Assembly: GCA_963536495.1 (NCBI GenBank)
Contig: CAUTAF010000001.1
Span: 85,011 to 149,010, forward strand
Direction of reading: 5' to 3'
DNA: 64,000 bases
Origin: CAJPPJ01 sp963536495
Lineage (GTDB): Bacteria; Bacillota_I; Bacilli_A; RF39; UBA660
Shown: piece by piece, positions 34,296 to 42,573 of the stretch
How positions within the stretch are numbered: position 1 is the stretch's first letter
Layout of the letters: every line of letters begins with the position of its first letter
Made by a program: the position numbers and the translations under genes
Notes under the pieces: model-generated
Told to the model about the DNA's origin: nothing
Seen by the model: the letters and a program-made list of their open reading frames with translations, nothing else
The model's database searches: none

Positions 34296-34929
34296 ACTTA
34301 TAAATGTATTGAAAACAAGAATGATATATTACCCTTTATATCTTTATAGATATCGTATAGAGTTGGATTTATCTGATAGCAACTTTATATTTCTTACATA
34401 TCTTATGAATTTTGGAGATAAGTTTTCTTTTGATTTAGAAAGATTTTCTAAAGATTTAAATATAGAACCAGAAGAAGTATTTGAAAGAATAGAAAGTTTA
34501 AGAAAAAGTAAATTTATTGAAATATCAACTATAGAAAAGGAAAAAAAGTTAAAAGAAGAAGAAATAACTTTACTTCCTTTATATAAAAAAATAAGTGATA
34601 TTATTATTTCTGAAGAAGATGATAAGGAAAATGAAGAAGAATTATTAACTGATATAGAAAAATCTTTTGGAAGAACTTTAAGTCCTATAGAAGTAGATTT
34701 TATTATGAATTGGAATAAAAAGGGATATAGTAATGAAATAATTTTATCTGCTATAAAAGAAACTATATTAAATGGAGCAAATAATTTAAAATATGCTGAT
34801 AAAATACTTTTTGAATGGAATAAAAAGGGAATTAAAACAGTAGAGGATGTTGAAAAAGATAAATTAGAATTTAGATTAGGTAATGTAAAATCAGATGAAA
34901 TATATGATTATGATTGGTTAAATGAATAA
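34285..34929 (+). CDS. dnaD: DnaD-domain replication protein
   Basis: 214 residues. The N-terminal winged-helix part (about 1-95) is followed by the DnaD/PF07261 helical domain, 'SPIEVDFIMNWNKKGYSNEI' and 'YADKILFEWNKKGIKTVEDV'. It helps load the replicative helicase at the origin or at restart sites in Firmicutes. GGAGGTGA (34275-34282) precedes the ATG at 34285. The dnaD-nth pair is conserved in B. subtilis and is kept here with an 8-base overlap. Confidence 0.88.
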   Translation: MKDKLINVLKTRMIYYPLYLYRYRIELDLSDSNFIFLTYLMNFGDKFSFDLERFSKDLNIEPEEVFERIESLRKSKFIEISTIEKEKKLKEEEITLLPLYKKISDIIISEEDDKENEEELLTDIEKSFGRTLSPIEVDFIMNWNKKGYSNEIILSAIKETILNGANNLKYADKILFEWNKKGIKTVEDVEKDKLEFRLGNVKSDEIYDYDWLNE

Positions 34930-35551
34930 AAAAGATACAATAACTAATTATTTAGATTTATTAATACCTAATCCTAAAGCAGAATTAAAATATACTAAAG
35001 ATTATGAATTTTTAATTGCTGTAATGTTATCTGCTCAAACTACTGATAAAAGAGTTAATATGGTTACTGAAGAACTTTTTAAATATGATATATATGGTTT
35101 AAGAGATATTGATTTAGAAAAGTTAGAAATGATTATAAGACCTATAGGAACCTTTAAAAAGAAAGCTATATTTGTAAAAGAAATAGCTAAGAAATTGATA
35201 GAAGATTATAATGGTGTTGTGCCAAATGATAGGAAATATTTAGAGTCATTACCAGGAGTTGGACATAAGACAGTTAATGTATTTTTAAATGAAATATATA
35301 ATGTTGCAACAATAGCGGTAGATACTCATGTAGAAAGAATATCTAAAAGATTATCTTTAGCAAAAGAAGAAGATAATGTAAGAGATGTTGAGAAAAAATT
35401 AGAAAAATACTTTCCTAAAAAAGATTGGGGAAAAATCCATAAACAACTTGTATTGTTTGGAAGATATCATTGTAAAGCTATAAAACCTGATTGCAATACT
35501 TGTAAATTACAAAAGTATTGTAAATATTATAAGAATAGAAAAACACAATAA
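34922..35551 (+). CDS. nth: Endonuclease III
   Basis: DNA glycosylase/AP lyase for oxidised pyrimidines. 209 residues. The helix-hairpin-helix 'LESLPGVGHKTVNVFLNE' contains the catalytic Lys. 'VDTHVERISKRL' contains the catalytic Asp. The 4Fe-4S cluster Cys residues are spaced C-x6-C-x2-C-x5-C in 'CKAIKPDCNTCKLQKYC'. It ends in a bidirectional terminator shared with the convergent PBP gene. Confidence 0.95.
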   Translation: MNKKDTITNYLDLLIPNPKAELKYTKDYEFLIAVMLSAQTTDKRVNMVTEELFKYDIYGLRDIDLEKLEMIIRPIGTFKKKAIFVKEIAKKLIEDYNGVVPNDRKYLESLPGVGHKTVNVFLNEIYNVATIAVDTHVERISKRLSLAKEEDNVRDVEKKLEKYFPKKDWGKIHKQLVLFGRYHCKAIKPDCNTCKLQKYCKYYKNRKTQ

Positions 35552-35571
35552 TTTTTCGTTATTGTGTTTTT
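35539..35571. terminator. Bidirectional terminator between nth and PBP
   Basis: A 13-bp perfect stem (35539-35551 with 35559-35571) with A/T tracts on both sides serves the convergent genes. Confidence 0.85.
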
Positions 35572-35574
35572 ATT

Positions 35575-38337
35575 TTAAACTATATTAATTGTTCTATTTA
35601 ATGTATTAATAACTTTATTATTATATAAAATATCATATTTAACTGAGTAAACTCCAGTTATAGAACGATGAATATTAGTTATTGTAGCAGAGTTTTTAGT
35701 AATAGTTATTTTAACTGTATAATTTGTAATTACATGTCCATCTAGTTTAAGTTCAACATCAGAAGCACTTGGTTGTTGTATTTCTGGTCCTGTATGTGAA
35801 TAAGTAATATTATTAGAAACTTTTAAACTAGCTTGGAAATTACCATTAATATTTGCACTAACTCCACTAGATTGATTTTCATTTAAGTTTTCAAAACATG
35901 TTACAACTTTATAAGTACCAACATAATCATTATTAGTATATGTATAGTTATTATTAGTAGTAAATGCTATAAATGTATCATCTTTATATATTCTATAACC
36001 AAATCTACCATAACTTGAATTATCTTTTGTTGATGAAGGATTATTAGCAGCATTCCATGATAATTTAACAACATTTGTAGAAACTTTATTAGCAGTTAAA
36101 CCTGTTACATTTGGTAATTGAGAATATTTAACAGATGTTTCTGTTGGTTCAGTACCTTTCTTAAAATAATAAGCTTTTCTTTGAGATTCTGGAGTAGAAC
36201 TACTTGCTAACATAGGTGGATTACTTAAAAATTCAATTTCAACTTTAACTACAGAATCTGGTACATTAAAACTCTTGTTTCCTGCTTTAAATAATTTTCT
36301 TCCAACATTTCTAACAAAATCATAAAATCTTGGCCAAGAAGCATTAGTTGATACATATCCAGGTATTATCTTAGTATATCCATACCATACACTTACTGAT
36401 AAGTCAGGATCATATGCAGCAGCCCATAAATCATTAAGTGAATTAGCTGGTAAATTTTTCTTCTTCTTATCTTCGTCTGAGAAGTTAGTTGTACCAGTCT
36501 TGATAGCAAATGTCCCAGTACCAGGATTTAAACTTCTACCAAATGCATTATTAGCATTATATTCAAGACAGTAGTTAATCATAAATGCAGTAGAGTCGCT
36601 CATTACTTTTTTACCTTCTGGTTGATATTCTTTCTTTTCACCAGTAGTTTTGTTTTTAACACTTCTTATAGTATAAGGTTTATAATAAGTTCCACCATTA
36701 GCAAATGCAGCATAGGCACTTGATAATTGATATGAAGAAGTACCATTAAATGCTCCGATTGCATGAGCTTCAAAAAGTCTTCCGTTATTACTTTGTGGTG
36801 TAATTCCTAAACTAGTAACGAAGTTATATATTTTTTTGTTATCAACTTGTTGGAATGCTTTTAAGGCTGGAATATTTCTAGACCAAGCTAAAGCATCACA
36901 AAGTGTCATAGTTCCCATATATGAATTGTCAGAGTTTGAAATAGGTGTACCATCGCTATATGTATATTCTTTATCTTCAAATAAAGTATAAGTAGACCAG
37001 TTATTGTATTCCATACCTGGACCGTAATCAAATAGTGGTTTAGCAGTAGATCCTATTTGTCTATAGTTTTTAGTAGCTAAGTTGAAATCTCCAGCTTTTC
37101 TATATCTACCTGAATAAATTGCTTTTATTTGACCTGTATGATTATCTGTTGCAGTTAAAGCAACTTGTAATTTTTCGTTTTCAAATTTGTAATCTTTATC
37201 TATTAAAGTTTCAAGATTTTCTTGTCTAGCACTATCAAGAGTAGTATAAATTTCTAAAGATTCTTTATATGGGTCATATCCTTTTTCTTTTAATTCATCT
37301 AACATAGTATCAATGAAAGATTGATATTTATTAGCTGTTAAGTTTTTGTTAAGTAAAGATTCTACAGAAATTTTTTGTGCAGCTTCTTTTTCTTCTTTAG
37401 ATATATATCCATGTCTTTCCATTAAATATAAAACTGTATTTCTTCTTTTTTCAGTTCTTTCTGGATAAATAAATGGATTATATGAAGATGGTGCTTGAAA
37501 CATACCGGCAATAACTGCAGCCTCAGATAATGTTAAATCTTTAGCACTTTTTCCAAAGAATAATTTAGCAGTTTTTTCTACACCAAAAGCTCTAGGATGT
37601 AATTGATGATTATTTATATAAAATTCAAGTATTTCTCTTTTTGAAAAGTCTTTTTCAAGTTTATAAACAGCTAAATAAATATCGGTGAATTTTCTTTTTA
37701 ATTTATCTAATCCTTTTCTTTTTGTTTCTTGTGCATCTGTATAAGTGTTTTTAACAACTTGCATGTCTAGAGTAGAAGCTCCACCAGAATTTTTTCTAAG
37801 AAATTGAGATAGTGTAGCTGACATAAATCTAGTACCATCAAATCCATGATGTTGGAAAAATCTAGAATCTTCAGTTGCAATAATTGCATTAATTAAGTTT
37901 TCACTTATATCTTGATATTTAATGTTATCTCTTTTTTCTTCTCCAAGTTCTCCAATTATTTTGTTATCTTGATCATATATAATAGAAGAATCTGGTTTAT
38001 TAAGTAATTTCTTATTAAAATCTGGTGCTGTTTTAATTATGTCTAGTGCAATAATTCCAATAAATAAAGTAATTAAAACAATAACAATAATAGCTCCAGT
38101 TAATAAGAAATTAATGAAAGTTCCTATTTTTGGATTTCTTTTTGCTTTCTTTAACCAAGAGGAAATAAATGCTAATAGAAATGGTCCAAACACCATCATA
38201 ACAGCAATAAAAAGATTAAATTTTAATAAACAAAGTATAAAAACAATAAATAATATAATTATAAAAGTTAGTTTATCTTTATCACTAAATTTAATTTTTG
38301 TTTCATCTCTTCTAATACTTCTTTTTACATTTTTCAT
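35575..38337 (-). CDS. ponA: Class A penicillin-binding protein 1
   Basis: Bifunctional peptidoglycan synthase of 920 residues. A basic N-terminus is followed by about three hydrophobic segments (about 25-110), more than the single anchor typical of PBP1. The GT51 glycosyltransferase comes next ('ATEDSRFFQHHGFDGTRF', catalytic Glu near 156). The transpeptidase has Ser near 430 in 'IGSTAKPLF', the SxN motif 'SRN', and 'IKTGTTN' near 612. A fibronectin-III-like domain (about 735-830) and a further beta domain complete the C-terminus. It overlaps recU by four bases, the conserved Firmicutes recU-ponA pair. Confidence 0.95.
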   Translation of the reverse strand: MKNVKRSIRRDETKIKFSDKDKLTFIIILFIVFILCLLKFNLFIAVMMVFGPFLLAFISSWLKKAKRNPKIGTFINFLLTGAIIVIVLITLFIGIIALDIIKTAPDFNKKLLNKPDSSIIYDQDNKIIGELGEEKRDNIKYQDISENLINAIIATEDSRFFQHHGFDGTRFMSATLSQFLRKNSGGASTLDMQVVKNTYTDAQETKRKGLDKLKRKFTDIYLAVYKLEKDFSKREILEFYINNHQLHPRAFGVEKTAKLFFGKSAKDLTLSEAAVIAGMFQAPSSYNPFIYPERTEKRRNTVLYLMERHGYISKEEKEAAQKISVESLLNKNLTANKYQSFIDTMLDELKEKGYDPYKESLEIYTTLDSARQENLETLIDKDYKFENEKLQVALTATDNHTGQIKAIYSGRYRKAGDFNLATKNYRQIGSTAKPLFDYGPGMEYNNWSTYTLFEDKEYTYSDGTPISNSDNSYMGTMTLCDALAWSRNIPALKAFQQVDNKKIYNFVTSLGITPQSNNGRLFEAHAIGAFNGTSSYQLSSAYAAFANGGTYYKPYTIRSVKNKTTGEKKEYQPEGKKVMSDSTAFMINYCLEYNANNAFGRSLNPGTGTFAIKTGTTNFSDEDKKKKNLPANSLNDLWAAAYDPDLSVSVWYGYTKIIPGYVSTNASWPRFYDFVRNVGRKLFKAGNKSFNVPDSVVKVEIEFLSNPPMLASSSTPESQRKAYYFKKGTEPTETSVKYSQLPNVTGLTANKVSTNVVKLSWNAANNPSSTKDNSSYGRFGYRIYKDDTFIAFTTNNNYTYTNNDYVGTYKVVTCFENLNENQSSGVSANINGNFQASLKVSNNITYSHTGPEIQQPSASDVELKLDGHVITNYTVKITITKNSATITNIHRSITGVYSVKYDILYNNKVINTLNRTINIV

Positions 38338-38897
38338 AATATATCTCCATATAATTTATCAATAATTTCTAAATAATCTATTCTTTCTTTATATTTTATA
38401 GGTATTAAATATCCATTTTTTTTAAAAAAATCTAGTTTTATAGTTTTTAGTTTTTCTTTTAATATTTCTTCTAGTTTTGAAGTTTCTAGTAAATAGTTTT
38501 CAGAAGTTTTTTCAAATCTAACTATTATAAAACTTATACCACCATGTTCTTTTATTTTTATTAAGTGCTCTATTTGATGATTTTTAATATTCTTTAAAGG
38601 AAAAGATAGTGTGTTAGTAACTTTAGCTTCAAAATCTATATATTTTCCTTTATATATCCCATTATAATCTGTTGTAGAAGATTCTTTAAAGTATGCTTCA
38701 GTAATCTTTTTGTTTTTTGAATAATCTACTTTTACAACTTGAATAGGAGTAGGTTTTTTATATATAAAAGCTTTATTTATACTTCTATAATATTCGTTAG
38801 TGATATTTATATCACTTTCTAAATCCATTCCTCTATTAGAATAATTAATGATTTTTTCTTTTGTTTTATTAGGTTCTTTACCTAATGGATATTTCAT
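38334..38897 (-). CDS. recU: Holliday junction resolvase RecU
   Basis: 187 residues. 'NRGMDLESDINITNEYY' is the RecU N-terminus. The nuclease centre includes the Asp of 'STTDYNGIYKGKYIDFEAK' with its downstream Glu and Lys. The basic stalk region is at 'IQVVKVDY'. It resolves four-way junctions with RuvAB and modulates RecA. AGGTGAT precedes the ATG on the minus strand. A minus-strand TATAAT lies about 35 bases upstream in the 100-base divergent gap with gpsB. Confidence 0.93.
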   Translation of the reverse strand: MKYPLGKEPNKTKEKIINYSNRGMDLESDINITNEYYRSINKAFIYKKPTPIQVVKVDYSKNKKITEAYFKESSTTDYNGIYKGKYIDFEAKVTNTLSFPLKNIKNHQIEHLIKIKEHGGISFIIVRFEKTSENYLLETSKLEEILKEKLKTIKLDFFKKNGYLIPIKYKERIDYLEIIDKLYGDIL

Positions 38898-38953
38898 ATA
38901 ATCACCTATATAAGATTATATTATAAAATGTTTATCTATTCCAGTTTTTGTTA

Positions 38954-38982
38954 TTGTTCTTCTTTCAAAAGTATTATATAAT
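38954..38982 (+). promoter_or_regulatory. Promoter of gpsB (and possibly rnpB)
   Basis: TTGTTC (38954-38959) and TATAAT (38977-38982) are 17 bp apart; AGAGGTG follows before the ATG at 39002. Confidence 0.65.
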
Positions 38983-39001
38983 CTAAAAATAGAGGTGTTT
39001 T

Positions 39002-39337
39002 ATGGATCAAAGTAGAATTAAATTAACTGCAGAAGAGATATACAAACAAGAGTTTAAGGTAGATACTAAAGGTTATCGTATTAAAGAAGTAGATTCTTTC
39101 TTAGATGAAATAATAAAGGATTATCAAGAATTTTCTAGAATTATTAGAGAAAAAGATAAAGAAAAAATGGAACTTATGAAAGAAATAATGACTTTAAAAG
39201 AAGAAAACAGAAACTTAAAGGTTCAAGTTGAACTTTCTAGCGATGATAATGTATTACCTAGAGAAACAAGTAATTTAGATCTTATGAAAAGATTATCTAA
39301 ATTAGAAAAAATTGTATACGGAAAAGAAGAAAAATAA
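39002..39337 (+). CDS. gpsB: Cell-cycle protein GpsB
   Basis: 111-residue DivIVA-family coiled-coil protein that carries PBP1 between division site and side wall. The N-terminal lipid/PBP-binding domain is 'LTAEEIYKQEFKVDTKGYRI', then 'KEVDSFLDEIIKDYQEF'. A coiled coil follows at 40-80, and the short C-terminal helix 'DLMKRLSKLEKIVYGK' completes it. Its partner PBP1 is encoded nearby. RNase P RNA follows at once, as in B. subtilis. Confidence 0.93.
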   Translation: MDQSRIKLTAEEIYKQEFKVDTKGYRIKEVDSFLDEIIKDYQEFSRIIREKDKEKMELMKEIMTLKEENRNLKVQVELSSDDNVLPRETSNLDLMKRLSKLEKIVYGKEEK

Positions 39338-39676
39338 TTTTTGACAAACGCTGTAAACTAGTTTTATAGAGGAAAGTCCATGCTCACACTATCTGTGATG
39401 ATAGTAGTGTTTGTGCTAAGTGAAAAAATAAGCTTAGGTAGAAGAGATTCTAACGGCGAAGAAAAAGTCCTAATGGGATTTAAGTATTTGTAAAGTGCCA
39501 CAGTGACGATAATACTTAGTAATAAGTATGTGAAACGAGGTAAACCCCGCAAGTGAGAAACCCAAAATATGGTAGGGGAGCTGGTATAAGGGAATAAAGA
39601 ACCAAGTATCGGATCGAAAGATAGATAAATGTTTGTCGCCTTAATGGTTACAGAACATGGCTTATAAAAATTATTT
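39335..39676 (+). ncRNA. rnpB: RNase P RNA, bacterial type
   Basis: Ribozyme that matures tRNA 5' ends. Conserved blocks: 'GAGGAAAGTCCATGCTC' (about 39369-39385), 'AACGGCGAAG' (39453-39462), 'GTGCCACAGTGACG' (39496-39509), 'GTGAAACGAGGTAAACCCCG' (39530-39549), and 'ACAGAACATGGCTTATA' near the 3' end. Helix P1 is AAATAATTTTT (39332-39342) with AAAAATTATTT (39666-39676), so its 5' arm overlaps the gpsB stop codon. Ends are approximate. No separate promoter is obvious; it may be processed from the gpsB transcript. The 'AAGTGCCACAGTGACG' block suggests the B (Bacillus) type. Confidence 0.93.
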
Positions 39677-39690
39677 ATATAAGGAACAAT

Positions 39691-40197
39691 ATGAAAGAAT
39701 TAGGTTTAATATTTAAAAAGAAAAGACAAGAAAATTCTATTTCTATAGAAGAAGCTTCTCATGATTTAAATGTAGACAGTGATTTAATAGAAAATTTAGA
39801 AATAGGTAATACAAAAATTTTTAAAGATGTAATTTTTTTAAAACAATTAGTTAATGATTATGCTAAATATTTAAGTTTAGATAAAGAAAAGATAAATGAA
39901 CAATTAAATGATTATTTATTTGAACATACTACTAAAATTTCTTTAGAAGATATAGCAAGGGAAAGTAAAAGAATAGAATCAAATAAAGTTAGTTCACCTT
40001 ATACTCATCCTATAAATGAAAAAAATATAGAAATTAATAAACCTGAATATAAATTAGCTTTAATGGTCGTTTTAGTGTTAATGTTTATTCTTATGCTTAT
40101 ATTAATAAAATTGTTTTTGATTAATAACACTGAAAAAATAAAAGGACAAAGATATGAAAAGAAAAATGAATTTACCAAACAGACTTACAATTATTAG
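39691..40197 (+). CDS. rodZ: RodZ-like helix-turn-helix membrane protein
   Basis: 168 residues. A Cro/RodZ-type helix-turn-helix (about 1-75; 'LGLIFKKKRQENSISIEEAS') is followed by a linker, one membrane helix (about 125-147) and a very short outer tail. RodZ links MreB to the wall-synthesis machinery; the large extracellular domain of longer RodZ proteins is absent. Like B. subtilis ymfM, it sits directly before pgsA. AAGGA precedes the ATG. It overlaps pgsA by 44 bases. Confidence 0.82.
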   Translation: MKELGLIFKKKRQENSISIEEASHDLNVDSDLIENLEIGNTKIFKDVIFLKQLVNDYAKYLSLDKEKINEQLNDYLFEHTTKISLEDIARESKRIESNKVSSPYTHPINEKNIEINKPEYKLALMVVLVLMFILMLILIKLFLINNTEKIKGQRYEKKNEFTKQTYNY

Positions 40198-40759
40198 AAT
40201 TATATTAACTTTATTTATAATATTTTTCTTACTTTTTCCGTTTGAACAAATTGGTGTATATATGCCAGAATATTTTATAAAAATTAATGCTCCAGTTAAA
40301 ATAGGGTTAGAATATATAATATCTGGAATAATATTTATAATAGCGGCATTTACAGATTTTTTAGATGGTTATATAGCAAGAAAATATAAGTTAGTTACTG
40401 ATTTAGGTAAAATGTTAGATGCTATAGCAGATAAAGTATTAGTAAATTCTGTACTTATTTGTTTTGCTGCTAATAATATTATTTCACCATTTATTACAGT
40501 AATTATTATATTTAGAGATACTATAGTTGATGCAATTAAAATGCAAGCAGCTGCAAAAGGAAAAGTAATAGCAGCAATTACAACAGGTAAGATAAAAACA
40601 GCAGCTATGATGACTGCATTAGTACTTTTATTCTTCTCAAATATGCCTTTTGAATTTTTAGGGATTAAAGTAGCTGATGTAATACTTTACTTTGCAGTAA
40701 TAATGTCACTTATATCTATGAGTGAATATATTTTAAAAAATAAAAATGTATTTGAATAA
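40154..40759 (+). CDS. pgsA: CDP-diacylglycerol-glycerol-3-phosphate phosphatidyltransferase
   Basis: Makes phosphatidylglycerol phosphate, the precursor of PG and cardiolipin. 201 residues with about five or six membrane helices. The complete CDP-alcohol phosphotransferase motif D-x2-DG-x2-AR-x8-G-x3-D-x3-D is seen, from 'DFLDGYIARKYKLVTDLGKM' through 'LDAIADK'. The start used is ATG 40154 with AAAGGA upstream; an internal ATG at 40166 is possible. The usual cinA gene between pgsA and recA is missing. Confidence 0.92.
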   Translation: MKRKMNLPNRLTIIRIILTLFIIFFLLFPFEQIGVYMPEYFIKINAPVKIGLEYIISGIIFIIAAFTDFLDGYIARKYKLVTDLGKMLDAIADKVLVNSVLICFAANNIISPFITVIIIFRDTIVDAIKMQAAAKGKVIAAITTGKIKTAAMMTALVLLFFSNMPFEFLGIKVADVILYFAVIMSLISMSEYILKNKNVFE

Positions 40760-40781
40760 GAAAAATAATATTTTTTATAAG

Positions 40782-40810
40782 AAAAGCTTAAATTATGAGC
40801 TTTTTTCTTT
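40782..40810 (+). terminator. Intrinsic terminator of rodZ-pgsA
   Basis: Stem AAAAGCT/AGCTTTT (40782-40788 with 40798-40804), extended by a U-G and an A-U pair, then T-rich. Confidence 0.7.
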
Positions 40811-40825
40811 GCAAAAATATATTTT

Positions 40826-40839
40826 CGAATAATTGTTCG
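40826..40839 (+). promoter_or_regulatory. LexA (SOS) box at recA promoter
   Basis: CGAATAATTGTTCG matches the Gram-positive LexA/DinR consensus CGAACnnnnGTTCG with one change, and sits nine bases before the recA -35 box. Confidence 0.75.
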
Positions 40840-40847
40840 AAAATATA

Positions 40848-40876
40848 TTGACAAGTATTTTATAAAAGGTTATATT
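40848..40876 (+). promoter_or_regulatory. recA promoter
   Basis: Perfect TTGACA (40848-40853) and TATATT (40871-40876), 17 bp apart, directly after the LexA box; AAAGGAG follows before the ATG. Confidence 0.8.
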
Positions 40877-40904
40877 GAAAATGGTTTATTAAAAGGAGAT
40901 AAAG

Positions 40905-41951
40905 ATGGCTAAAAAAGAAAGTAAAAAAGAAAAATTAACTTTATCAGAAGCGATAGCAAAAATAGAAAAAGATTATGGAAAAGGTTCTGTAATGAAACTT
41001 GGTGAAAATAAACATATGAAAATAGATGTTATATCAAGTGGAATTTTGAGTCTAGATTTAGCTTTAGGAGTTGGAGGATATCCAAAGGGAAGAATAGTTG
41101 AAATATATGGTCCTGAATCTAGTGGTAAGACGACATTTGCTTTACAAGCAATAGCAGCAGCACAAAAGGCTGGTGGAAAAGTAGCATTTATCGATGCAGA
41201 ACATGCACTTGATCCAAGTTATGCTGAAGCATTAGGTGTTGATATTGATAACTTATTACTTGCTCAACCAGATACTGGAGAACAAGCTTTAGAAATATGT
41301 GAAGCTTTAGTTAGAACAGATGAAATAGCTATGGTAGTAATAGATTCTGTAGCAGCACTTGTACCAGAAGCTGAAATTGAAGGAACAATGGGAAGTAGTC
41401 AAGTTGGTTTACAAGCAAGACTTATGTCACAAGCTTTAAGAAAATTAGCAGGGACAATCAATAAAACTAACACTATTGCAATATTTATTAATCAATTAAG
41501 AGAAAAAGTTGGAGTAATGTTTGGAAATCCTGAAACTACAACAGGAGGAAGAGCTTTAAAATTTTATGCAACTATTAGACTTGATATAAGAAAAAAAGAA
41601 CTTATTCAAGTAGGTCAAAATACAGTTGGAACTAAAACACTATTTAAAGTTGTTAAAAATAAAGTAGCACCACCATTTAAACAAGCATATGTAGATATTA
41701 TGTATGGTGAAGGAGTTACAAGAGAAGGTGAATTAGTAGAACTTGGAACAGAAGCGGATATATTAGAAAAATCAGGTTCTTGGTATTCATATAATGGAGA
41801 AAAAATCGGTCAAGGAAAAGAAACTGTTAAAGAATATTTGAAAAACAATCCTGAAGTAGCAGAAGAGTTAGAAGCTAAGATTAGAGAACATTATAATTTA
41901 AATGGAATGGCTAATGCTGATTTAGATGATCAAAGTTTAATGGAAGAATAA
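40905..41951 (+). CDS. recA: Recombinase RecA
   Basis: 348 residues. DNA strand exchange, SOS coprotease. Walker A is 'GPESSGKTTFALQ'; Walker B is 'MVVIDSVAALVPEAE'. Loops L1 and L2 surround 'EGTMGSSQVGLQARLMSQAL' and 'NQLREKVGVMFGNPETTTGG'. The C-terminal domain ends in the usual acidic tail 'LDDQSLMEE'. It is single-gene, with its own SOS-type promoter and terminator. Confidence 0.98.
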   Translation: MAKKESKKEKLTLSEAIAKIEKDYGKGSVMKLGENKHMKIDVISSGILSLDLALGVGGYPKGRIVEIYGPESSGKTTFALQAIAAAQKAGGKVAFIDAEHALDPSYAEALGVDIDNLLLAQPDTGEQALEICEALVRTDEIAMVVIDSVAALVPEAEIEGTMGSSQVGLQARLMSQALRKLAGTINKTNTIAIFINQLREKVGVMFGNPETTTGGRALKFYATIRLDIRKKELIQVGQNTVGTKTLFKVVKNKVAPPFKQAYVDIMYGEGVTREGELVELGTEADILEKSGSWYSYNGEKIGQGKETVKEYLKNNPEVAEELEAKIREHYNLNGMANADLDDQSLMEE

Positions 41952-41976
41952 CAAATGAAAATTTGTTATTTTTTTG
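41947..41976 (+). terminator. Intrinsic terminator of recA
   Basis: Stem AATAACAAAT/ATTTGTTATT (41947-41956 with 41961-41970), GAAA loop, T-run; it contains the stop codon. Confidence 0.85.
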
Positions 41977-42005
41977 TCTAATAGAAGAAAATAAAAGTAA
42001 TTAAA

Positions 42006-42035
42006 TTGACTATTGTAAGTTAGATAAAGTATTAT
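42006..42035 (+). promoter_or_regulatory. Promoter of envelope-protein operon
   Basis: TTGACT (42006-42011) and TATTAT (42030-42035) are 18 bp apart. The predicted start, near 42042, lies at the GGGAG ribosome site of the first gene. Confidence 0.55.
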
Positions 42036-42054
42036 TTTAGTGGGAGTAAGTTAT

Positions 42055-42573
42055 ATGAAGAAGCATAGTAAAAAAATACAAATACTAATTGGTACAACTT
42101 GTTTATTTTTATTTATGCTAATAACATATCTTGGAAATAATTATAAAGAAATATTTAAAAGTAATATTTATGTAGAACATAATCAAAGATATGATTTGAA
42201 TTTAGAACTTTTAGAATTTTTCTTTTTTTCAAGTAGTGGTAATAGTTTAGATGTTGAACATATTATTAAAAAAAATGATGTTAATGTGAAATTTACTCTT
42301 AAGGAAAAAAATGATACTATAACATATAGAGTTATTTATAAAAATAATTCTTTAAAATCTATAAAATTTAATTCGTTAGATTTTGAATATCTTTCTCCTG
42401 ATTCTAGAGTAAGTCATGAAATATCTGGAATATCAACTGGAGAACTTATAAAAGCTAATGAAAGCATAACTATAGATATAAAATTCAAATATAAGGAAGA
42501 AGTTATGCAAGATGAAATAATTACGGAGGAAGTAAATATAAAACCTATATTTACTATATCAGAAGATGAATGA
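42055..42573 (+). CDS. Membrane-anchored protein, unknown
   Basis: 172 residues. One N-terminal membrane helix (about 10-28, 'IQILIGTTCLFLFMLITYLG') precedes an outward-facing, beta-rich domain of about 140 residues with 'SRVSHEISGISTGELIKANE'. It has no Cys pair or catalytic motif that I recognise. The ATG at 42055 follows GGGAG; a GTG at 42040 would precede that site. It overlaps the TIM44-like gene by eight bases and starts a seven-gene transcript. Function unknown. Confidence 0.65.
   Translation: MKKHSKKIQILIGTTCLFLFMLITYLGNNYKEIFKSNIYVEHNQRYDLNLELLEFFFFSSSGNSLDVEHIIKKNDVNVKFTLKEKNDTITYRVIYKNNSLKSIKFNSLDFEYLSPDSRVSHEISGISTGELIKANESITIDIKFKYKEEVMQDEIITEEVNIKPIFTISEDE

Noticed and set aside
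39364..39552. Minus-strand open frame of 62 codons
   Set aside because: It is the complement of RNase P RNA.
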